Assembly: GCF_001517425.1 (NCBI RefSeq)
Contig: NZ_FBWL01000167.1
Location: forward strand, 62,001 to 126,000
Reading direction: 5' to 3'
Source of the DNA: Clostridium sp. C105KSO13
GTDB lineage: Bacteria > Bacillota > Clostridia > Lachnospirales > Lachnospiraceae
DNA length: 64,000 nt
This document shows, piece after piece, positions 25,451 to 35,282 of this stretch; position 1 is the stretch's first letter, and every line of letters starts with the position of its first letter. The notes under the pieces were generated by a model. It saw only the letters and a program-made list of their open reading frames with translations. It searched no databases and had not been told where the DNA came from. The position numbers were made by a program, and so were the translations under genes.

Positions 25451-26905
25451 TTATGCGGCCGGCTCTGGCTGTTTCTTTTGTTTTCTTGTGGCACGTATGA
25501 AAATAGCCAGGAAAATAATGGCAAGAACAATTCCCGCAGGATACGCAATTGTCGTTCCAAGATTCAGACATTCAGGTGCATATACAAAATAAGTCATGGA
25601 AACAGCACTCATAAAGGTTGCGGGTACGGCTGTCAGCCAGTAGTTCTTTTGCTGTTGGAACAGATACATACTTGCAGTCCACAGCACAATCATTGCGAGT
25701 GTCTGGTTGGTCCAGCTAAAGTACCGCCAGATAATGGTGTAATCCAGATGACCGATGATTGCTCCGGCGCCCAGGAGCGGTACGCAGAGAAGCAGCCGCT
25801 TGCCATATTTGGTCTGATCAAAACCAAACCAGTCAGCCAGAGTCAGACGTGCACTTCGAAACGCAGTATCTCCTGAAGTAATCGGGCAGACAATAACACC
25901 AATCATTGCCAGCGCAATTCCGATTCCTCCCATGGTCTTGGAACAGACATCGTAGATTGCAGCTGACTGACCATTTGCGAGAATATCACTTAGGCCGGTA
26001 CTTAAGCCGCCGGTTACTTCATATAAGGAACAACCTGCAGCAGCCCAAATTAAGGCGATTACACCCTCTGCAACCATGGCGCCGTAGAATACAAAGTGTC
26101 CCTGCTTTTCCGATTTCATACAGCGGGCCATCAGCGGTGACTGAGTTGCGTGGAATCCCGATATGGCACCGCAGGCAACAGTAATAAACATAACGCTCCA
26201 TACCGGGGTGGCACTGGGATGCATGTTTCCGAAATTAGACCAGATTTCCGGTATTACAAATTCTGATTTTGTAAAAATACCAAAGCATACCCCCACTGCC
26301 ATAATAATCAGACAGACTCCAAACACAGGATAAATACGGCCGATGATTTTATCAATAGAGATAAAAGTAGAGATGAAATAATAGGCCAGTATAATCCACA
26401 GCCAAAGTTCAGGGCTTGCTAAAATACCTGTTACATTTCCGTTTTTGAACAGTGTTACGATGAGACCTGCAGGTCCAACAGCAAATACTGTTCCCACCAT
26501 AACAAGCAGAACAACACTGAATACACGCATTACATTTTTCATGAAGTTACCCAGGTAGATGCCGCAGACTTCAGAAATAGATGCGCCGTTATTCCTTTCA
26601 GAAAGCATACCTGAAAAATAATCATGTACCCCGCCTGCAAAAATCGTCCCGAATGTTATCCATAAAAACACCACCGGCCCCCATAATGCTCCCTGCATAG
26701 CTCCGAAAATAGGACCAAGACCCGCAATATTTAAAAGCTGGACAAAGAAGAGTTTCCATTGCGGCATGACAACATAATCCACGCCATCGTTGACTTTTAC
26801 TGCCGGGGTTTCTCTGTCATCTGGTTCGAACGTATTTACTACAACTTTACCGTAAACAAAATACCCTCCGATGAGCAGCACCAAGCAAATTAAAAAGCTA
26901 ATCAT
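25451..26905 (-). CDS. cstA: Carbon starvation CstA-family transporter, short form
   Basis: 484-residue polytopic membrane protein with about 12 hydrophobic helices. The family signature region GPIFGAMQGALWGP and the GGVHDYFSGMLSERN segment are clear. E. coli CstA is near 700 residues; the shorter form is common in Firmicutes. CstA/BtsT proteins import pyruvate or peptides. Start has AGGGGGA nine nt upstream. It is divergent from clpB with a 203-bp shared upstream region that carries its TTGCAT-17-TATAAT promoter. No LytTR-type regulator is next to it. Confidence 0.9.
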   Translation of the reverse strand: MISFLICLVLLIGGYFVYGKVVVNTFEPDDRETPAVKVNDGVDYVVMPQWKLFFVQLLNIAGLGPIFGAMQGALWGPVVFLWITFGTIFAGGVHDYFSGMLSERNNGASISEVCGIYLGNFMKNVMRVFSVVLLVMVGTVFAVGPAGLIVTLFKNGNVTGILASPELWLWIILAYYFISTFISIDKIIGRIYPVFGVCLIIMAVGVCFGIFTKSEFVIPEIWSNFGNMHPSATPVWSVMFITVACGAISGFHATQSPLMARCMKSEKQGHFVFYGAMVAEGVIALIWAAAGCSLYEVTGGLSTGLSDILANGQSAAIYDVCSKTMGGIGIALAMIGVIVCPITSGDTAFRSARLTLADWFGFDQTKYGKRLLLCVPLLGAGAIIGHLDYTIIWRYFSWTNQTLAMIVLWTASMYLFQQQKNYWLTAVPATFMSAVSMTYFVYAPECLNLGTTIAYPAGIVLAIIFLAIFIRATRKQKKQPEPAA

Positions 26906-26951
26906 TATTAGTGTCCCCCTTTTTTTATAAAAATTTTATTCTTTATTTATA

Positions 26952-26980
26952 ATTATATGGTAACATTAGACAAAATGCAA
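26952..26980 (-). promoter_or_regulatory. Promoter of cstA
   Basis: Minus strand TTGCAT (26980-26975), 17-nt spacer, TATAAT (26957-26952). Confidence 0.7.
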
Positions 26981-27016
26981 TGAATAACACAAAAAAAGAT
27001 AACCAAAAATACTATT

Positions 27017-27043
27017 TTAGCACTCTCCTCTTGACAGTGCTAA
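27017..27043 (+). promoter_or_regulatory. CIRCE operator (HrcA site) of clpB
   Basis: TTAGCACTC-N9-CAGTGCTAA, one base off the full consensus TTAGCACTC-N9-GAGTGCTAA. It lies just upstream of an extended -10 promoter (TG at 27057, TATAAT at 27060-27065), so bound HrcA would block RNA polymerase. HrcA itself is not in the window. Confidence 0.92.
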
Positions 27044-27056
27044 CTGTTCGTGATAT

Positions 27057-27065
27057 TGTTATAAT
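27057..27065 (+). promoter_or_regulatory. Extended -10 promoter of clpB
   Basis: TGT-TATAAT, 44 nt before the clpB ATG; the expected -35 region overlaps the CIRCE right arm. Confidence 0.65.
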
Positions 27066-27108
27066 GTTAATAGAACAAATAGCATGAAACGACAAAGGGG
27101 GTCTTTTT

Positions 27109-29694
27109 ATGAATATAAATAAGTTTACGCAGCATTCACTCCAGGCTGTCCAGGATTGTGAGAAGATAGCCTATGATTACGGCAATCAGGAGATTGCGCA
27201 GGAGCATCTGCTGTATGCCCTTGTGAGCCAGGATGACAGTTTGATTTTGAAATTGCTGGAGAAAATGAATATCCAGGGAACATTGTTTGTGAACCGTGTA
27301 GAGGAAGCTCTTTCCAAACGGACGAAAGTACAAGGCGGCCAGGTGTTTGTCGGCCAGGATCTGAATAATGTACTGATCCATGCCGAGGATGAGGCAAAAC
27401 AGATGGGAGACGAGTATGTTTCCGTAGAGCATTTGTTTTTGGCACTTTTAAAATATGCAGGCAGAGAGCTGAAAGGATTATACAAAGAATTTGGCATTAA
27501 CCGCAACAATTTTCTTAAGGCTCTATCCACAGTCCGTGGAAATCAGAGGGTAACAAGCGATAACCCGGAAGCGACCTATGATACATTAAAGAAATACGGG
27601 CAGGACCTGGTAGAGCAGGCAAGAGAGCAGAAGCTGGATCCGGTCATCGGCAGGGATGAAGAAATCCGCAATATAGTCCGCATTCTTTCCCGTAAGACGA
27701 AGAACAATCCGGTGCTCATCGGGGAGCCCGGCGTCGGTAAGACGGCAGTGGCAGAAGGACTTGCCCAGCGTATTGTGAGGGGGGATGTGCCGGAGGGACT
27801 GAAGGAGAAGACCATTTTTTCCCTGGACATGGGAGCTTTGGTTGCAGGTGCAAAATACAGGGGAGAGTTTGAGGAGCGGCTGAAAGCTGTCCTGGAAGAG
27901 GTAAAGAACAGCGACGGCAGGATTATTCTGTTTATCGACGAGCTGCACTTGATTGTTGGGGCAGGCAAGACAGACGGAGCCATGGATGCAGGCAATATGT
28001 TAAAGCCTATGCTGGCCCGGGGTGAGCTGCACTGTATCGGTGCCACGACACTGAACGAATACCGTCAGTATATTGAGAAGGATGCGGCACTGGAGAGAAG
28101 GTTCCAGCCAGTTATGGTGGAGGAGCCTACAGTGGAGGATGCTATCTCCATTCTCCGTGGTCTGAAGGAACGCTATGAAGTGTTCCACGGTGTTAAGATT
28201 ACGGACAGTGCACTGGTTGCCGCAGTCACACTTTCCAACCGCTATATTTCCGACAGATTTCTGCCTGACAAAGCAATTGACCTTGTAGATGAGGCATGTG
28301 CCCTTATTAAAACGGAACTGGATTCCATGCCCACAGAGCTGGATGAGCTTCGACGCCGTATTATGCAGCTGGAAATTGAAGAGGAGGCTCTGAAAAAGGA
28401 AGAAGACCGGTTGAGCCGGGAACGTCTGGACCATCTGCAGGAAGAACTGGCAGGGCTCCGGGAAGAATATTCCGGGAAGAAAGCCCAGTGGGATAATGAG
28501 AAAACGACTGTAGAAAGAGTACAGAAGGTTCGGGAAGAAATTGAACAGGTGAATCAGGAAATTCAGAAGGCTCAGAGAGAGTACAACCTGAATAAGGCGG
28601 CAGAGCTGCAGTATGGGCGTCTTCCCCAGCTTCAGAAGCAATTGGAGGAGGAAGAAGAAAAGACGAAGGCAAAGCATCTGTCTCTGGTACATGAGGCCGT
28701 CACAGATGAAGAGATTGCAAGAATTATTTCCCGTTGGACGGGAATCCCTGTGGCAAGACTGAACGAAAGCGAGCGGAGCAAAACCCTTCACCTTGCAGAA
28801 ACCCTTCATAACCGTGTGGTAGGTCAGGATGAAGGTGTGGAGCTGGTAACAGAGGCAATCGTTCGTTCCAAAGCAGGAATCAAGGATCCGTCCAAGCCCA
28901 TAGGCTCTTTCCTATTTTTAGGGCCTACCGGTGTGGGCAAGACTGAACTTGCAAAGGCACTTGCAGAAAGTTTGTTTGATGACGAAAATAATATGGTGCG
29001 TATCGATATGAGTGAGTATATGGAGAAATTCTCCGTATCCAGGCTGATCGGAGCGCCTCCGGGGTATGTGGGCTACGATGAGGGCGGACAGCTCACCGAG
29101 GCAGTGAGAAGAAAACCCTATTGCGTTGTATTGTTTGATGAAATTGAAAAAGCACATCCGGATGTATTCAATATACTTTTACAGGTGCTCGACGATGGAC
29201 GTATAACAGATTCCCAGGGCCGCACAGTGGACTTTAAGAACACAATCCTTATTATGACGTCCAACCTTGGAGCAAACTACCTTCTGGAAGGTATCGAGGA
29301 AGACGGAACAATTGACCAGTCCAGTCAGGATATGGTAATGAACGAATTGAAATCAAGGTTCAGACCGGAATTTTTGAACCGACTGGATGAAATCATTATG
29401 TTCAAGCCATTGACGAAATACAATATTTATGCCATCATTAACTTGTTAGTAGCAGACGTAAATAAACGGCTGGCAGACAAAGAAGTTTCCATTGAACTGA
29501 CAGAACCGGCAAGAATGCTTATCTTAGAGGGGGGCTATGATCCCATGTATGGTGCCCGGCCGTTGAAGAGATATCTGCAGAAGAACGTAGAGACCCTTGC
29601 GGCGAAGCTGATTCTGGAGGGGAATGTAGGAAGAGAAGACACCATCTTAATCGATGTTGCCGACGGTAAACTGATAGCAGGGGTGAAAGGATAA
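27109..29694 (+). CDS. clpB: ATP-dependent disaggregase ClpB
   Basis: Hsp100 chaperone that threads proteins out of aggregates together with DnaK; 861 residues. N-terminal Clp_N repeats (1-145), AAA+ module 1 with Walker [14 protein letters not shown] (about 204-216), a long coiled-coil middle domain (about 410-525) that marks ClpB and not ClpC, then AAA+ module 2 with [13 protein letters not shown] (about 605). [13 protein letters not shown] is the second pore loop. It is a single-gene unit with a CIRCE operator upstream and a strong terminator after it. AAAGGGGG precedes the ATG. Confidence 0.96.
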   Translation: MNINKFTQHSLQAVQDCEKIAYDYGNQEIAQEHLLYALVSQDDSLILKLLEKMNIQGTLFVNRVEEALSKRTKVQGGQVFVGQDLNNVLIHAEDEAKQMGDEYVSVEHLFLALLKYAGRELKGLYKEFGINRNNFLKALSTVRGNQRVTSDNPEATYDTLKKYGQDLVEQAREQKLDPVIGRDEEIRNIVRILSRKTKNNPVLIGEPGVGKTAVAEGLAQRIVRGDVPEGLKEKTIFSLDMGALVAGAKYRGEFEERLKAVLEEVKNSDGRIILFIDELHLIVGAGKTDGAMDAGNMLKPMLARGELHCIGATTLNEYRQYIEKDAALERRFQPVMVEEPTVEDAISILRGLKERYEVFHGVKITDSALVAAVTLSNRYISDRFLPDKAIDLVDEACALIKTELDSMPTELDELRRRIMQLEIEEEALKKEEDRLSRERLDHLQEELAGLREEYSGKKAQWDNEKTTVERVQKVREEIEQVNQEIQKAQREYNLNKAAELQYGRLPQLQKQLEEEEEKTKAKHLSLVHEAVTDEEIARIISRWTGIPVARLNESERSKTLHLAETLHNRVVGQDEGVELVTEAIVRSKAGIKDPSKPIGSFLFLGPTGVGKTELAKALAESLFDDENNMVRIDMSEYMEKFSVSRLIGAPPGYVGYDEGGQLTEAVRRKPYCVVLFDEIEKAHPDVFNILLQVLDDGRITDSQGRTVDFKNTILIMTSNLGANYLLEGIEEDGTIDQSSQDMVMNELKSRFRPEFLNRLDEIIMFKPLTKYNIYAIINLLVADVNKRLADKEVSIELTEPARMLILEGGYDPMYGARPLKRYLQKNVETLAAKLILEGNVGREDTILIDVADGKLIAGVKG

Positions 29695-29731
29695 AAAGGT
29701 TCTCGCCAAATTTATCCCTGCAAAAAAATAT

Positions 29732-29767
29732 GGCATTCGCACGGGGGCACCTGTTGCGAATGCCTTT
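29732..29767 (+). terminator. Terminator of clpB
   Basis: Perfect 10-bp stem GGCATTCGCA / TGCGAATGCC with a 13-nt loop, followed by TTT. Confidence 0.8.
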
Positions 29768-29877
29768 CGTAAGTGTCTCAGCCTGGTCATGGAACCACCT
29801 GACCATAAAATGTACGGGAAAAAAAGCAGGGCTCTCCATATTTGATATTGAGCTGCCAAAAAAGACTAGGAGTGACT

Positions 29878-30891
29878 ATGACAAAAAAGAATTATAATAT
29901 GGAACTGATTAGAACTGTTTCATTCGTGATGGTTGTTATCGTTCATGTTACCAATTACTACTGCAGGGCATATGCTGATATTGGCAGGGGGGAGTACATA
30001 TTTGCACTTATTCTGGATACGGTGTCCAGGGTTTGTGTACCTTGTTTTTTTATGCTCAGCGGAGCGCTGCTGCTCAGTAGAGACGAATCTTTAAGTAAAA
30101 ATGGTAAACGACTGACGCGCTTCTTCATTGTACTGATTTTTTGGAGTATAGTCTATTATTTTTTTAATACCCGTTACATGGGAACGGCCTACGATTTGAA
30201 AGATGTACTGCAAGTGCCTGTTGAAGCCCATCTCTGGTATCTCTATGCAATCATCCCCATTTACCTGATTATGCCTTTTTTCAAGGTGATGTGCAGCGGA
30301 ATGGACAAAAAAATGGACAGAGCATTTCTCGTTGTAGGAGCAGTGACAACAGTATTTACCTATTTTTTATCATTTACACAGAGAGAGACACATCTTGACG
30401 TGCCTCTGTTCGGTGACAGATCATATATGGTTTATTTTTTTCTCGGGCATTTCATTTTCAAATACGGAGATGAATTAAAGAGACATATTTCTCTGCTGCT
30501 GGGAATTTTCCTGGGAAGTACGGCATTAAATATAGGAATGACATTGTGGTTTACGTATCAGACCAGAAATCACTATGAACGGTTCCTGGAATATGGCTGC
30601 CCGCTGATTATGATAAGCGGAGCCTCTTTCTTCGCTTTGATGATGCAGATTGGTAATGGAGATATTCGTCTGAAAGACAATATAAGAAAATGGATAGATT
30701 TGTGGTGTGGATGTTCTTTAGGAATCTATCTGATTCATATTATTTTTTTGGATACCTACAAAAAATATATGAATCCGGAGCAGCTGTCTGCCTGGATTGC
30801 CGTTCCCGGGCTTACAGTTGTTTTACTGGTGATGTCCTTTGCGAGTGTTTACCTGATTCGCAAACTGCCTTTTGGAAAATATATTTCATAA
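29878..30891 (+). CDS. Acyltransferase-3 family membrane protein
   Basis: 337 residues, about ten hydrophobic helices. The N-terminus NMELIRTVSFVMVVIVHVTNYY with its conserved histidine, followed by FFMLSGALLL, is typical of acyltransferase family 3 (OafA/WecH-like), which O- or N-acylates cell-surface sugars or lipids. The frame is open to a TTG at 29842, but the ATG at 29878 has CTAGGAGTG upstream. The substrate is unknown; murE follows 100 bp later, which may be only positional. It is set off from clpB by a terminator. Confidence 0.82.
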   Translation: MTKKNYNMELIRTVSFVMVVIVHVTNYYCRAYADIGRGEYIFALILDTVSRVCVPCFFMLSGALLLSRDESLSKNGKRLTRFFIVLIFWSIVYYFFNTRYMGTAYDLKDVLQVPVEAHLWYLYAIIPIYLIMPFFKVMCSGMDKKMDRAFLVVGAVTTVFTYFLSFTQRETHLDVPLFGDRSYMVYFFLGHFIFKYGDELKRHISLLLGIFLGSTALNIGMTLWFTYQTRNHYERFLEYGCPLIMISGASFFALMMQIGNGDIRLKDNIRKWIDLWCGCSLGIYLIHIIFLDTYKKYMNPEQLSAWIAVPGLTVVLLVMSFASVYLIRKLPFGKYIS

Positions 30892-30936
30892 TTAGATACA
30901 ATAATTTCCTGAGAAGTTTTACAAGGTGGGATTATT

Positions 30937-30957
30937 TGTGTTATTCTATATAACACA
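30937..30957. promoter_or_regulatory. Inverted repeat upstream of murE
   Basis: Perfect 8-bp arms TGTGTTAT-TCTAT-ATAACACA, 35 nt before the murE start. It looks like an operator or mRNA hairpin; the binding factor is unknown. Confidence 0.45.
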
Positions 30958-30991
30958 TCCGTTTGAAGGATTTTCACAAGGAGGAACATGG

Positions 30992-32455
30992 ATGAAGCTG
31001 ATTCAGTTATTAGAACGTTTAGAATATGAAGTGACACAGGGAAATGATGAAATTGAGATTACAACTTTGGTGAATGACTCCAGAAAAGTGGAGAAAGGTT
31101 CCGCATTTGTCTGTATTTCAGGCGCCGTATCAGACGGTCATGAGTTTGTCAGTGATGTGGCTGCAAAGGGTGCCTATGCCATAATAGTGGAAAAGGAAGT
31201 GGAGGCACCTGAAGATGTGACGGTTATCCGGGTGTCGGACACCAGATATGCTCTGGCCCTGATGTCTGCAGCTTACTTTGGGTATCCGGCGGAGAAGATG
31301 AGAATTATTGGAATCACCGGGACAAAAGGAAAGACTACAACTACGTACATGATTAAGTCTATTTTAGAGGAAGTAGGCCATAAGGTAGGTCTCATAGGGA
31401 CAATAGAGGCAATTATCGGAGATGAAAAGATACCGGCATCAAATACCACTCCCGAGTCATTTACCATACATCAGTATTTTGCAAAGATGGCTGAGGCGGG
31501 GTGTGACTGTGTGGTAATGGAAGTGTCCTCCCAGGGACTGATGCTTAACAGGACAGCGGGGATTCCCTTTGAAATCGGGATTTTTACCAATCTGGGCAGA
31601 GACCATATTGGCCCCAACGAACATAGGGATTTTGAAGACTATAAACGATGCAAGGGACTTCTCTTTAAACAGTGCAGGCTTGGAATCGCCAATGTAGATG
31701 ATCAATATTTTAAAGATGTGTTCTCAGGTGCGACCTGCAGGACTAAGACCTTTGGTTTTTCAGAGACGGCAGATTTAAGGGCAGTAAATACGCATCTGGT
31801 CTCACATCCGGGATATCTTGGAGCTGCCTACCATGTCACAGGTTTGATGGACTTTGATGTGGAGATCGACATTCCTGGGAAATTCAGTATCTACAATTCC
31901 CTGACAGCTATCGCAGTGTGCAGACATTTTCAGGTGCCGGCAAAAAAGATCCAGGAGGCGCTGAAAGTGGCAAAGGTCAAGGGCAGGATTGAGATGATTA
32001 AGGTATCGGATGACTTTACCCTGATGATCGACTATGCTCATAATGCTATGAGTCTGGAGAGTCTGCTGACAACCTTAAAGGAATATAATCCAACCCGTCT
32101 GGTATGCCTGTTTGGCTGCGGCGGCAACCGCTCGAAGGAGCGGCGTTATGAGATGGGAGAGGTTTCAGGACATCTGGCAGATTTGACAATTATTACGTCG
32201 GATAATCCGAGATTTGAAGAACCTCAGGATATCATAGATGACATTAAAACAGGTATTTCCAAAACGGACGGCAAATATGTGGAAATTTGTGACAGAAAGG
32301 AAGCCATCCGTTATGCCATAGAGCATGGACAGCCGGGGGACGTCATTGTGCTGGCAGGCAAGGGCCATGAGGACTATCAGGAAATCAGAGGAGTAAAACA
32401 CCCAATGGATGAAAGGGTGCTGATTAAGGAAGTTTTAGCCGAACTGAAGAAATAA
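30992..32455 (+). CDS. murE: UDP-MurNAc-tripeptide synthetase MurE (meso-DAP type)
   Basis: Cytosolic Mur ligase adding the third residue of the peptidoglycan stem; 487 residues. ATP-binding GITGTKGKTTTTYMI starts near residue 108. The amino-acid selector is DNPR (D404-R407), the signature of enzymes that add meso-diaminopimelate; lysine-adding enzymes have a different tetrapeptide here. The frame opens at 30926, but ATG 30992 has AAGGAGG seven nt upstream. Here murE stands apart from the division/cell-wall cluster and heads a run with priA, def and fmt. Confidence 0.95.
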   Translation: MKLIQLLERLEYEVTQGNDEIEITTLVNDSRKVEKGSAFVCISGAVSDGHEFVSDVAAKGAYAIIVEKEVEAPEDVTVIRVSDTRYALALMSAAYFGYPAEKMRIIGITGTKGKTTTTYMIKSILEEVGHKVGLIGTIEAIIGDEKIPASNTTPESFTIHQYFAKMAEAGCDCVVMEVSSQGLMLNRTAGIPFEIGIFTNLGRDHIGPNEHRDFEDYKRCKGLLFKQCRLGIANVDDQYFKDVFSGATCRTKTFGFSETADLRAVNTHLVSHPGYLGAAYHVTGLMDFDVEIDIPGKFSIYNSLTAIAVCRHFQVPAKKIQEALKVAKVKGRIEMIKVSDDFTLMIDYAHNAMSLESLLTTLKEYNPTRLVCLFGCGGNRSKERRYEMGEVSGHLADLTIITSDNPRFEEPQDIIDDIKTGISKTDGKYVEICDRKEAIRYAIEHGQPGDVIVLAGKGHEDYQEIRGVKHPMDERVLIKEVLAELKK

Positions 32456-32485
32456 AAGAAAACATAAAGTGGGTGGACATACTTC

Positions 32486-34711
32486 ATGTATGCGGACATT
32501 ATCGTAGATATCACACATGAAAAACTGGATAAAATATTTCAGTACCGAATTCCCTCCCGGCTGGAGGGAGGACTTGCTGTGGGTATGGAGGTACTGGTCC
32601 CTTTCGGGAGAGGAAACCGGGAGACGAAGGGGTATGTCATTGGATTATCGGACACCTGCGGATATGACGAAGCGAAGGTGAAGGAGATTCAGGATATTTC
32701 CCGGAAGGGCGTAGCCATAGAAGGAAAGCTTGTAGCTCTGGCAGCCTGGATGAAGGAACAGTACGGGGGAACCATGATTCAAGCTTTGAAGACGGTTCTT
32801 CCCATAAAACGGAAGGAAAATGCAAAGATAAAGAAGCGGATACGACTTCTGTTGAGCGAAGAAGAAGGCAGACAAAAACTAAAATATTACCTGGAAAAGA
32901 ACCAGAAGGCACGAGCCAGACTTATGGCCGCACTCCTGGATGACAATATACTAGAATATGAACTGGTGACGAAGAAACTTAACATTACACTTTCTGTTGT
33001 GCGGGCATTGGAAGAACAGGGAGTACTTGCTCTGGAATCCCGGCAGGTTTATCGCAATCCTGTAAAAGGGAAAAAGGAAGAAAATTGTATCATGTACACA
33101 GAAGAACAGAAAGCTGCAATTTCTGCTTTCTGGGAAGACTACAGGCAGGGAAAGCGGGGCACATATCTGGTATATGGAGTTACCGGAAGCGGCAAGACGG
33201 AAGTGTATATAGAAATGATACGACGGGTAACCGTACAGGGGAAACAGGCCATTGTTCTGATCCCTGAAATTGCCCTGACCTATCAGACAGTCCTGCGGTT
33301 CTACCGGAATTTTGGGGATCGGGTATCTATTATGAATTCCCGCCTCTCGGCAGGGGAGCGCTATGACCAGATGGTGCGTGCAAAGGAAGGTAAAATTGAT
33401 GTTATGATCGGTCCCCGTTCTGCACTTTTTACACCCTTTCCCAATCTGGGGCTGATTGTGATAGATGAGGAGCATGAGCCTACATACAAGAGTGAGCAAG
33501 TCCCCAGATATCACGCCAGAGAGACGGCGCAGGCCCGGGGAAATATGGAGGGGGCAAGCCTTGTTCTGGGTTCTGCTACTCCGTCCATGGAAGCTATGTA
33601 CCGTGCCAGAAAGGGAGAATATACACTTCTGCAAATGAAAAACCGCTCTGGGATGCAGGACATGGCAAAGGTATATACAGTGGATTTGCGGGAAGAATTA
33701 AAGGAAGGAAACCATTCTATCCTGAGCCGTAAACTGCAGAACCTGATAGCTGATAGGCTGGATAAGAAGGAGCAGACAATGTTGTTTTTGAACCGCCGGG
33801 GATATGCAGGATTCATCTCCTGCAGGGAGTGCGGTCATGTGATAAAATGTCCCCACTGTGATGTATCCCTTTCTTACCACAAGGGCGGCAAAATGGTCTG
33901 CCATTACTGCGGTTATGAAGAGTCAAAAAAGCAACTCTGCCCCGCGTGCGGTTCCCACCATATAGGAGAGTTTAAGGCAGGGACCCAGCAGGTGGAGGAC
34001 ATTGTAAAAAGACAGTTTCCAGGCGCCCGGGTGCTCCGCATGGACATGGACACCACCCGTCAAAAAGACGGTCATGAGAAGATATTGTCGACATTTGCGG
34101 ACGGGGAGGCAGATATTCTGGTGGGAACCCAGATGATTGTGAAGGGGCATGACTTTCCAAATGTGACTCTGGCAGGTGTTCTGGCTGCGGATATGTCCCT
34201 TTATGCGGATGACTATCGGGCAGGTGAAAGGACCTTCCAGCTTCTGACCCAGGCGGTGGGAAGAGCCGGGCGGGGCAGTAAGAAGGGAGAAGCGGTGATT
34301 CAGACCTACAGTCCGGATCATTATGGGATTGTGACGGCTGCGGCTCAGGACTACGAAGCCTTCTATGAAGAAGAAATTCATTACAGAGAACTGATGGGAT
34401 ATCCTCCCGCGGAAAATCTGCTGGCAGTGCTGATAACCTGTGAGGATGAAGCGCTTCTGGAAAAAGGAGCCGGGTACTTAAAAGAATATGCTCTGCGCGT
34501 CGGCAGAGGAAAATGCATAGACATTATCGGACCTGCAAGTCCCGGCATCGGAAAAGTAAAGGATGTGTATCGGAAAGTTCTCTATCTGAAAGCAGAAAGA
34601 TATGATACACTAATAAGGATAAAAGATTATCTTGAACAATACATTGAAATAAATACGGGATTTCAAAAAATGCGGATACAATTTGATTTCAATCCGATGA
34701 ATGTGTTTTAG
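32486..34711 (+). CDS. priA: Primosomal protein N' (replication restart helicase)
   Basis: Superfamily 2 helicase that reloads the replisome at stalled forks; 741 residues. An N-terminal 3'-end DNA-binding domain precedes Walker A GVTGSGKTEVYIE (about residue 230) and the DEEH box in VIDEEHEPTYKS. Two zinc-binding clusters follow: CRECGHVIKCPHC and CHYCGYEESKKQLCPAC. The C-terminal helicase motifs include GTQMIVKGHDFPNVTL and QAVGRAGRG. All expected parts are present. It lies 30 bp after murE, and the 68-bp repeat separates it from def. Confidence 0.95.
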   Translation: MYADIIVDITHEKLDKIFQYRIPSRLEGGLAVGMEVLVPFGRGNRETKGYVIGLSDTCGYDEAKVKEIQDISRKGVAIEGKLVALAAWMKEQYGGTMIQALKTVLPIKRKENAKIKKRIRLLLSEEEGRQKLKYYLEKNQKARARLMAALLDDNILEYELVTKKLNITLSVVRALEEQGVLALESRQVYRNPVKGKKEENCIMYTEEQKAAISAFWEDYRQGKRGTYLVYGVTGSGKTEVYIEMIRRVTVQGKQAIVLIPEIALTYQTVLRFYRNFGDRVSIMNSRLSAGERYDQMVRAKEGKIDVMIGPRSALFTPFPNLGLIVIDEEHEPTYKSEQVPRYHARETAQARGNMEGASLVLGSATPSMEAMYRARKGEYTLLQMKNRSGMQDMAKVYTVDLREELKEGNHSILSRKLQNLIADRLDKKEQTMLFLNRRGYAGFISCRECGHVIKCPHCDVSLSYHKGGKMVCHYCGYEESKKQLCPACGSHHIGEFKAGTQQVEDIVKRQFPGARVLRMDMDTTRQKDGHEKILSTFADGEADILVGTQMIVKGHDFPNVTLAGVLAADMSLYADDYRAGERTFQLLTQAVGRAGRGSKKGEAVIQTYSPDHYGIVTAAAQDYEAFYEEEIHYRELMGYPPAENLLAVLITCEDEALLEKGAGYLKEYALRVGRGKCIDIIGPASPGIGKVKDVYRKVLYLKAERYDTLIRIKDYLEQYIEINTGFQKMRIQFDFNPMNVF

Positions 34712-34724
34712 AATAAAGTAGAAA

Positions 34725-34792
34725 GGGAACTATTTAGAACCAAACTCGAAAACCTATGGTTTTCTCGCTGCTTGGTTCTGAACAGTTACAAA
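34725..34792 (-). repeat. 68-bp palindromic dispersed repeat, copy B
   Basis: Reverse-complement copy of the 6510-6577 element: 56 of 60 core bases agree over 34731-34790. The outer arms AGAACCAA / TTGGTTCT and inner arms GAAAACC / GGTTTTC (loop TAT) are perfectly paired. It fills the gap between priA and def and ends right before the def ribosome-binding site (ATGGAGGA at 34793-34800). Confidence 0.8.
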
Positions 34793-34804
34793 ATGGAGGA
34801 AGCT

Positions 34805-35281
34805 ATGGCAATCAGAGAAGTTAGAGAAATTGGAGACGAAATTCTGACGAAAAAGAGCAAGGAAGTAACGAAGATGACCCTTCGCACAAAGATTCTGATC
34901 AATGATATGCTGGACACACTGTATGAAAAAAGGGGAGTAGGTCTTGCGGCACCTCAAGTTGGAGTTCTTAAAAGAATTGTAGTCATTGATGTAGGAGAAG
35001 GTCCCATTGTGCTGGTAAATCCGGAGATCCTGGAGACATCAGGAGAGCAGACAGGCGAAGAGGGCTGCCTGAGCGTGCCCGGGAAATGGGGTATCGTGAC
35101 AAGGCCAAATTACGTGAAGGTCCGCGCCATGAATGAAGATATGGAAGAATTTGAGATAGAAGGAGAAGGCCTGCTGGCAAGAGCATTCTGCCATGAAACC
35201 GATCATCTCAACGGCGAGATGTATGTAGACAGGGTGGAGGACGGACTCCATGATGTGCAGTATGAGGAGGACGAGGAATAA
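34805..35281 (+). CDS. def: Peptide deformylase
   Basis: Metalloenzyme removing the formyl group from new polypeptides, 158 residues. All three motifs are complete: GVGLAAPQ (44-51), EGCLS with metal ligand C88 (86-90) and HETDH (130-134). The frame runs upstream into the 68-bp repeat, but ATG 34805 with TGGAGGA five nt away is the clear start. It is followed one base later by fmt, so the enzymes that add and remove the formyl group are coupled. Confidence 0.95.
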   Translation: MAIREVREIGDEILTKKSKEVTKMTLRTKILINDMLDTLYEKRGVGLAAPQVGVLKRIVVIDVGEGPIVLVNPEILETSGEQTGEEGCLSVPGKWGIVTRPNYVKVRAMNEDMEEFEIEGEGLLARAFCHETDHLNGEMYVDRVEDGLHDVQYEEDEE

Positions 35282-35282
35282 G

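Noticed and set aside
27031-27065. TTGACA (27031-27036) as the -35 box paired with TATAAT (27060-27065)
   Set aside because: The spacer would be 23 nt, too long; the -10 is better read as an extended type.
28000-28809. 269-codon minus-strand frame within clpB
   Set aside because: Antisense shadow of the clpB middle domain; composition reflects the complementary strand of Glu/Lys-rich coiled coil.
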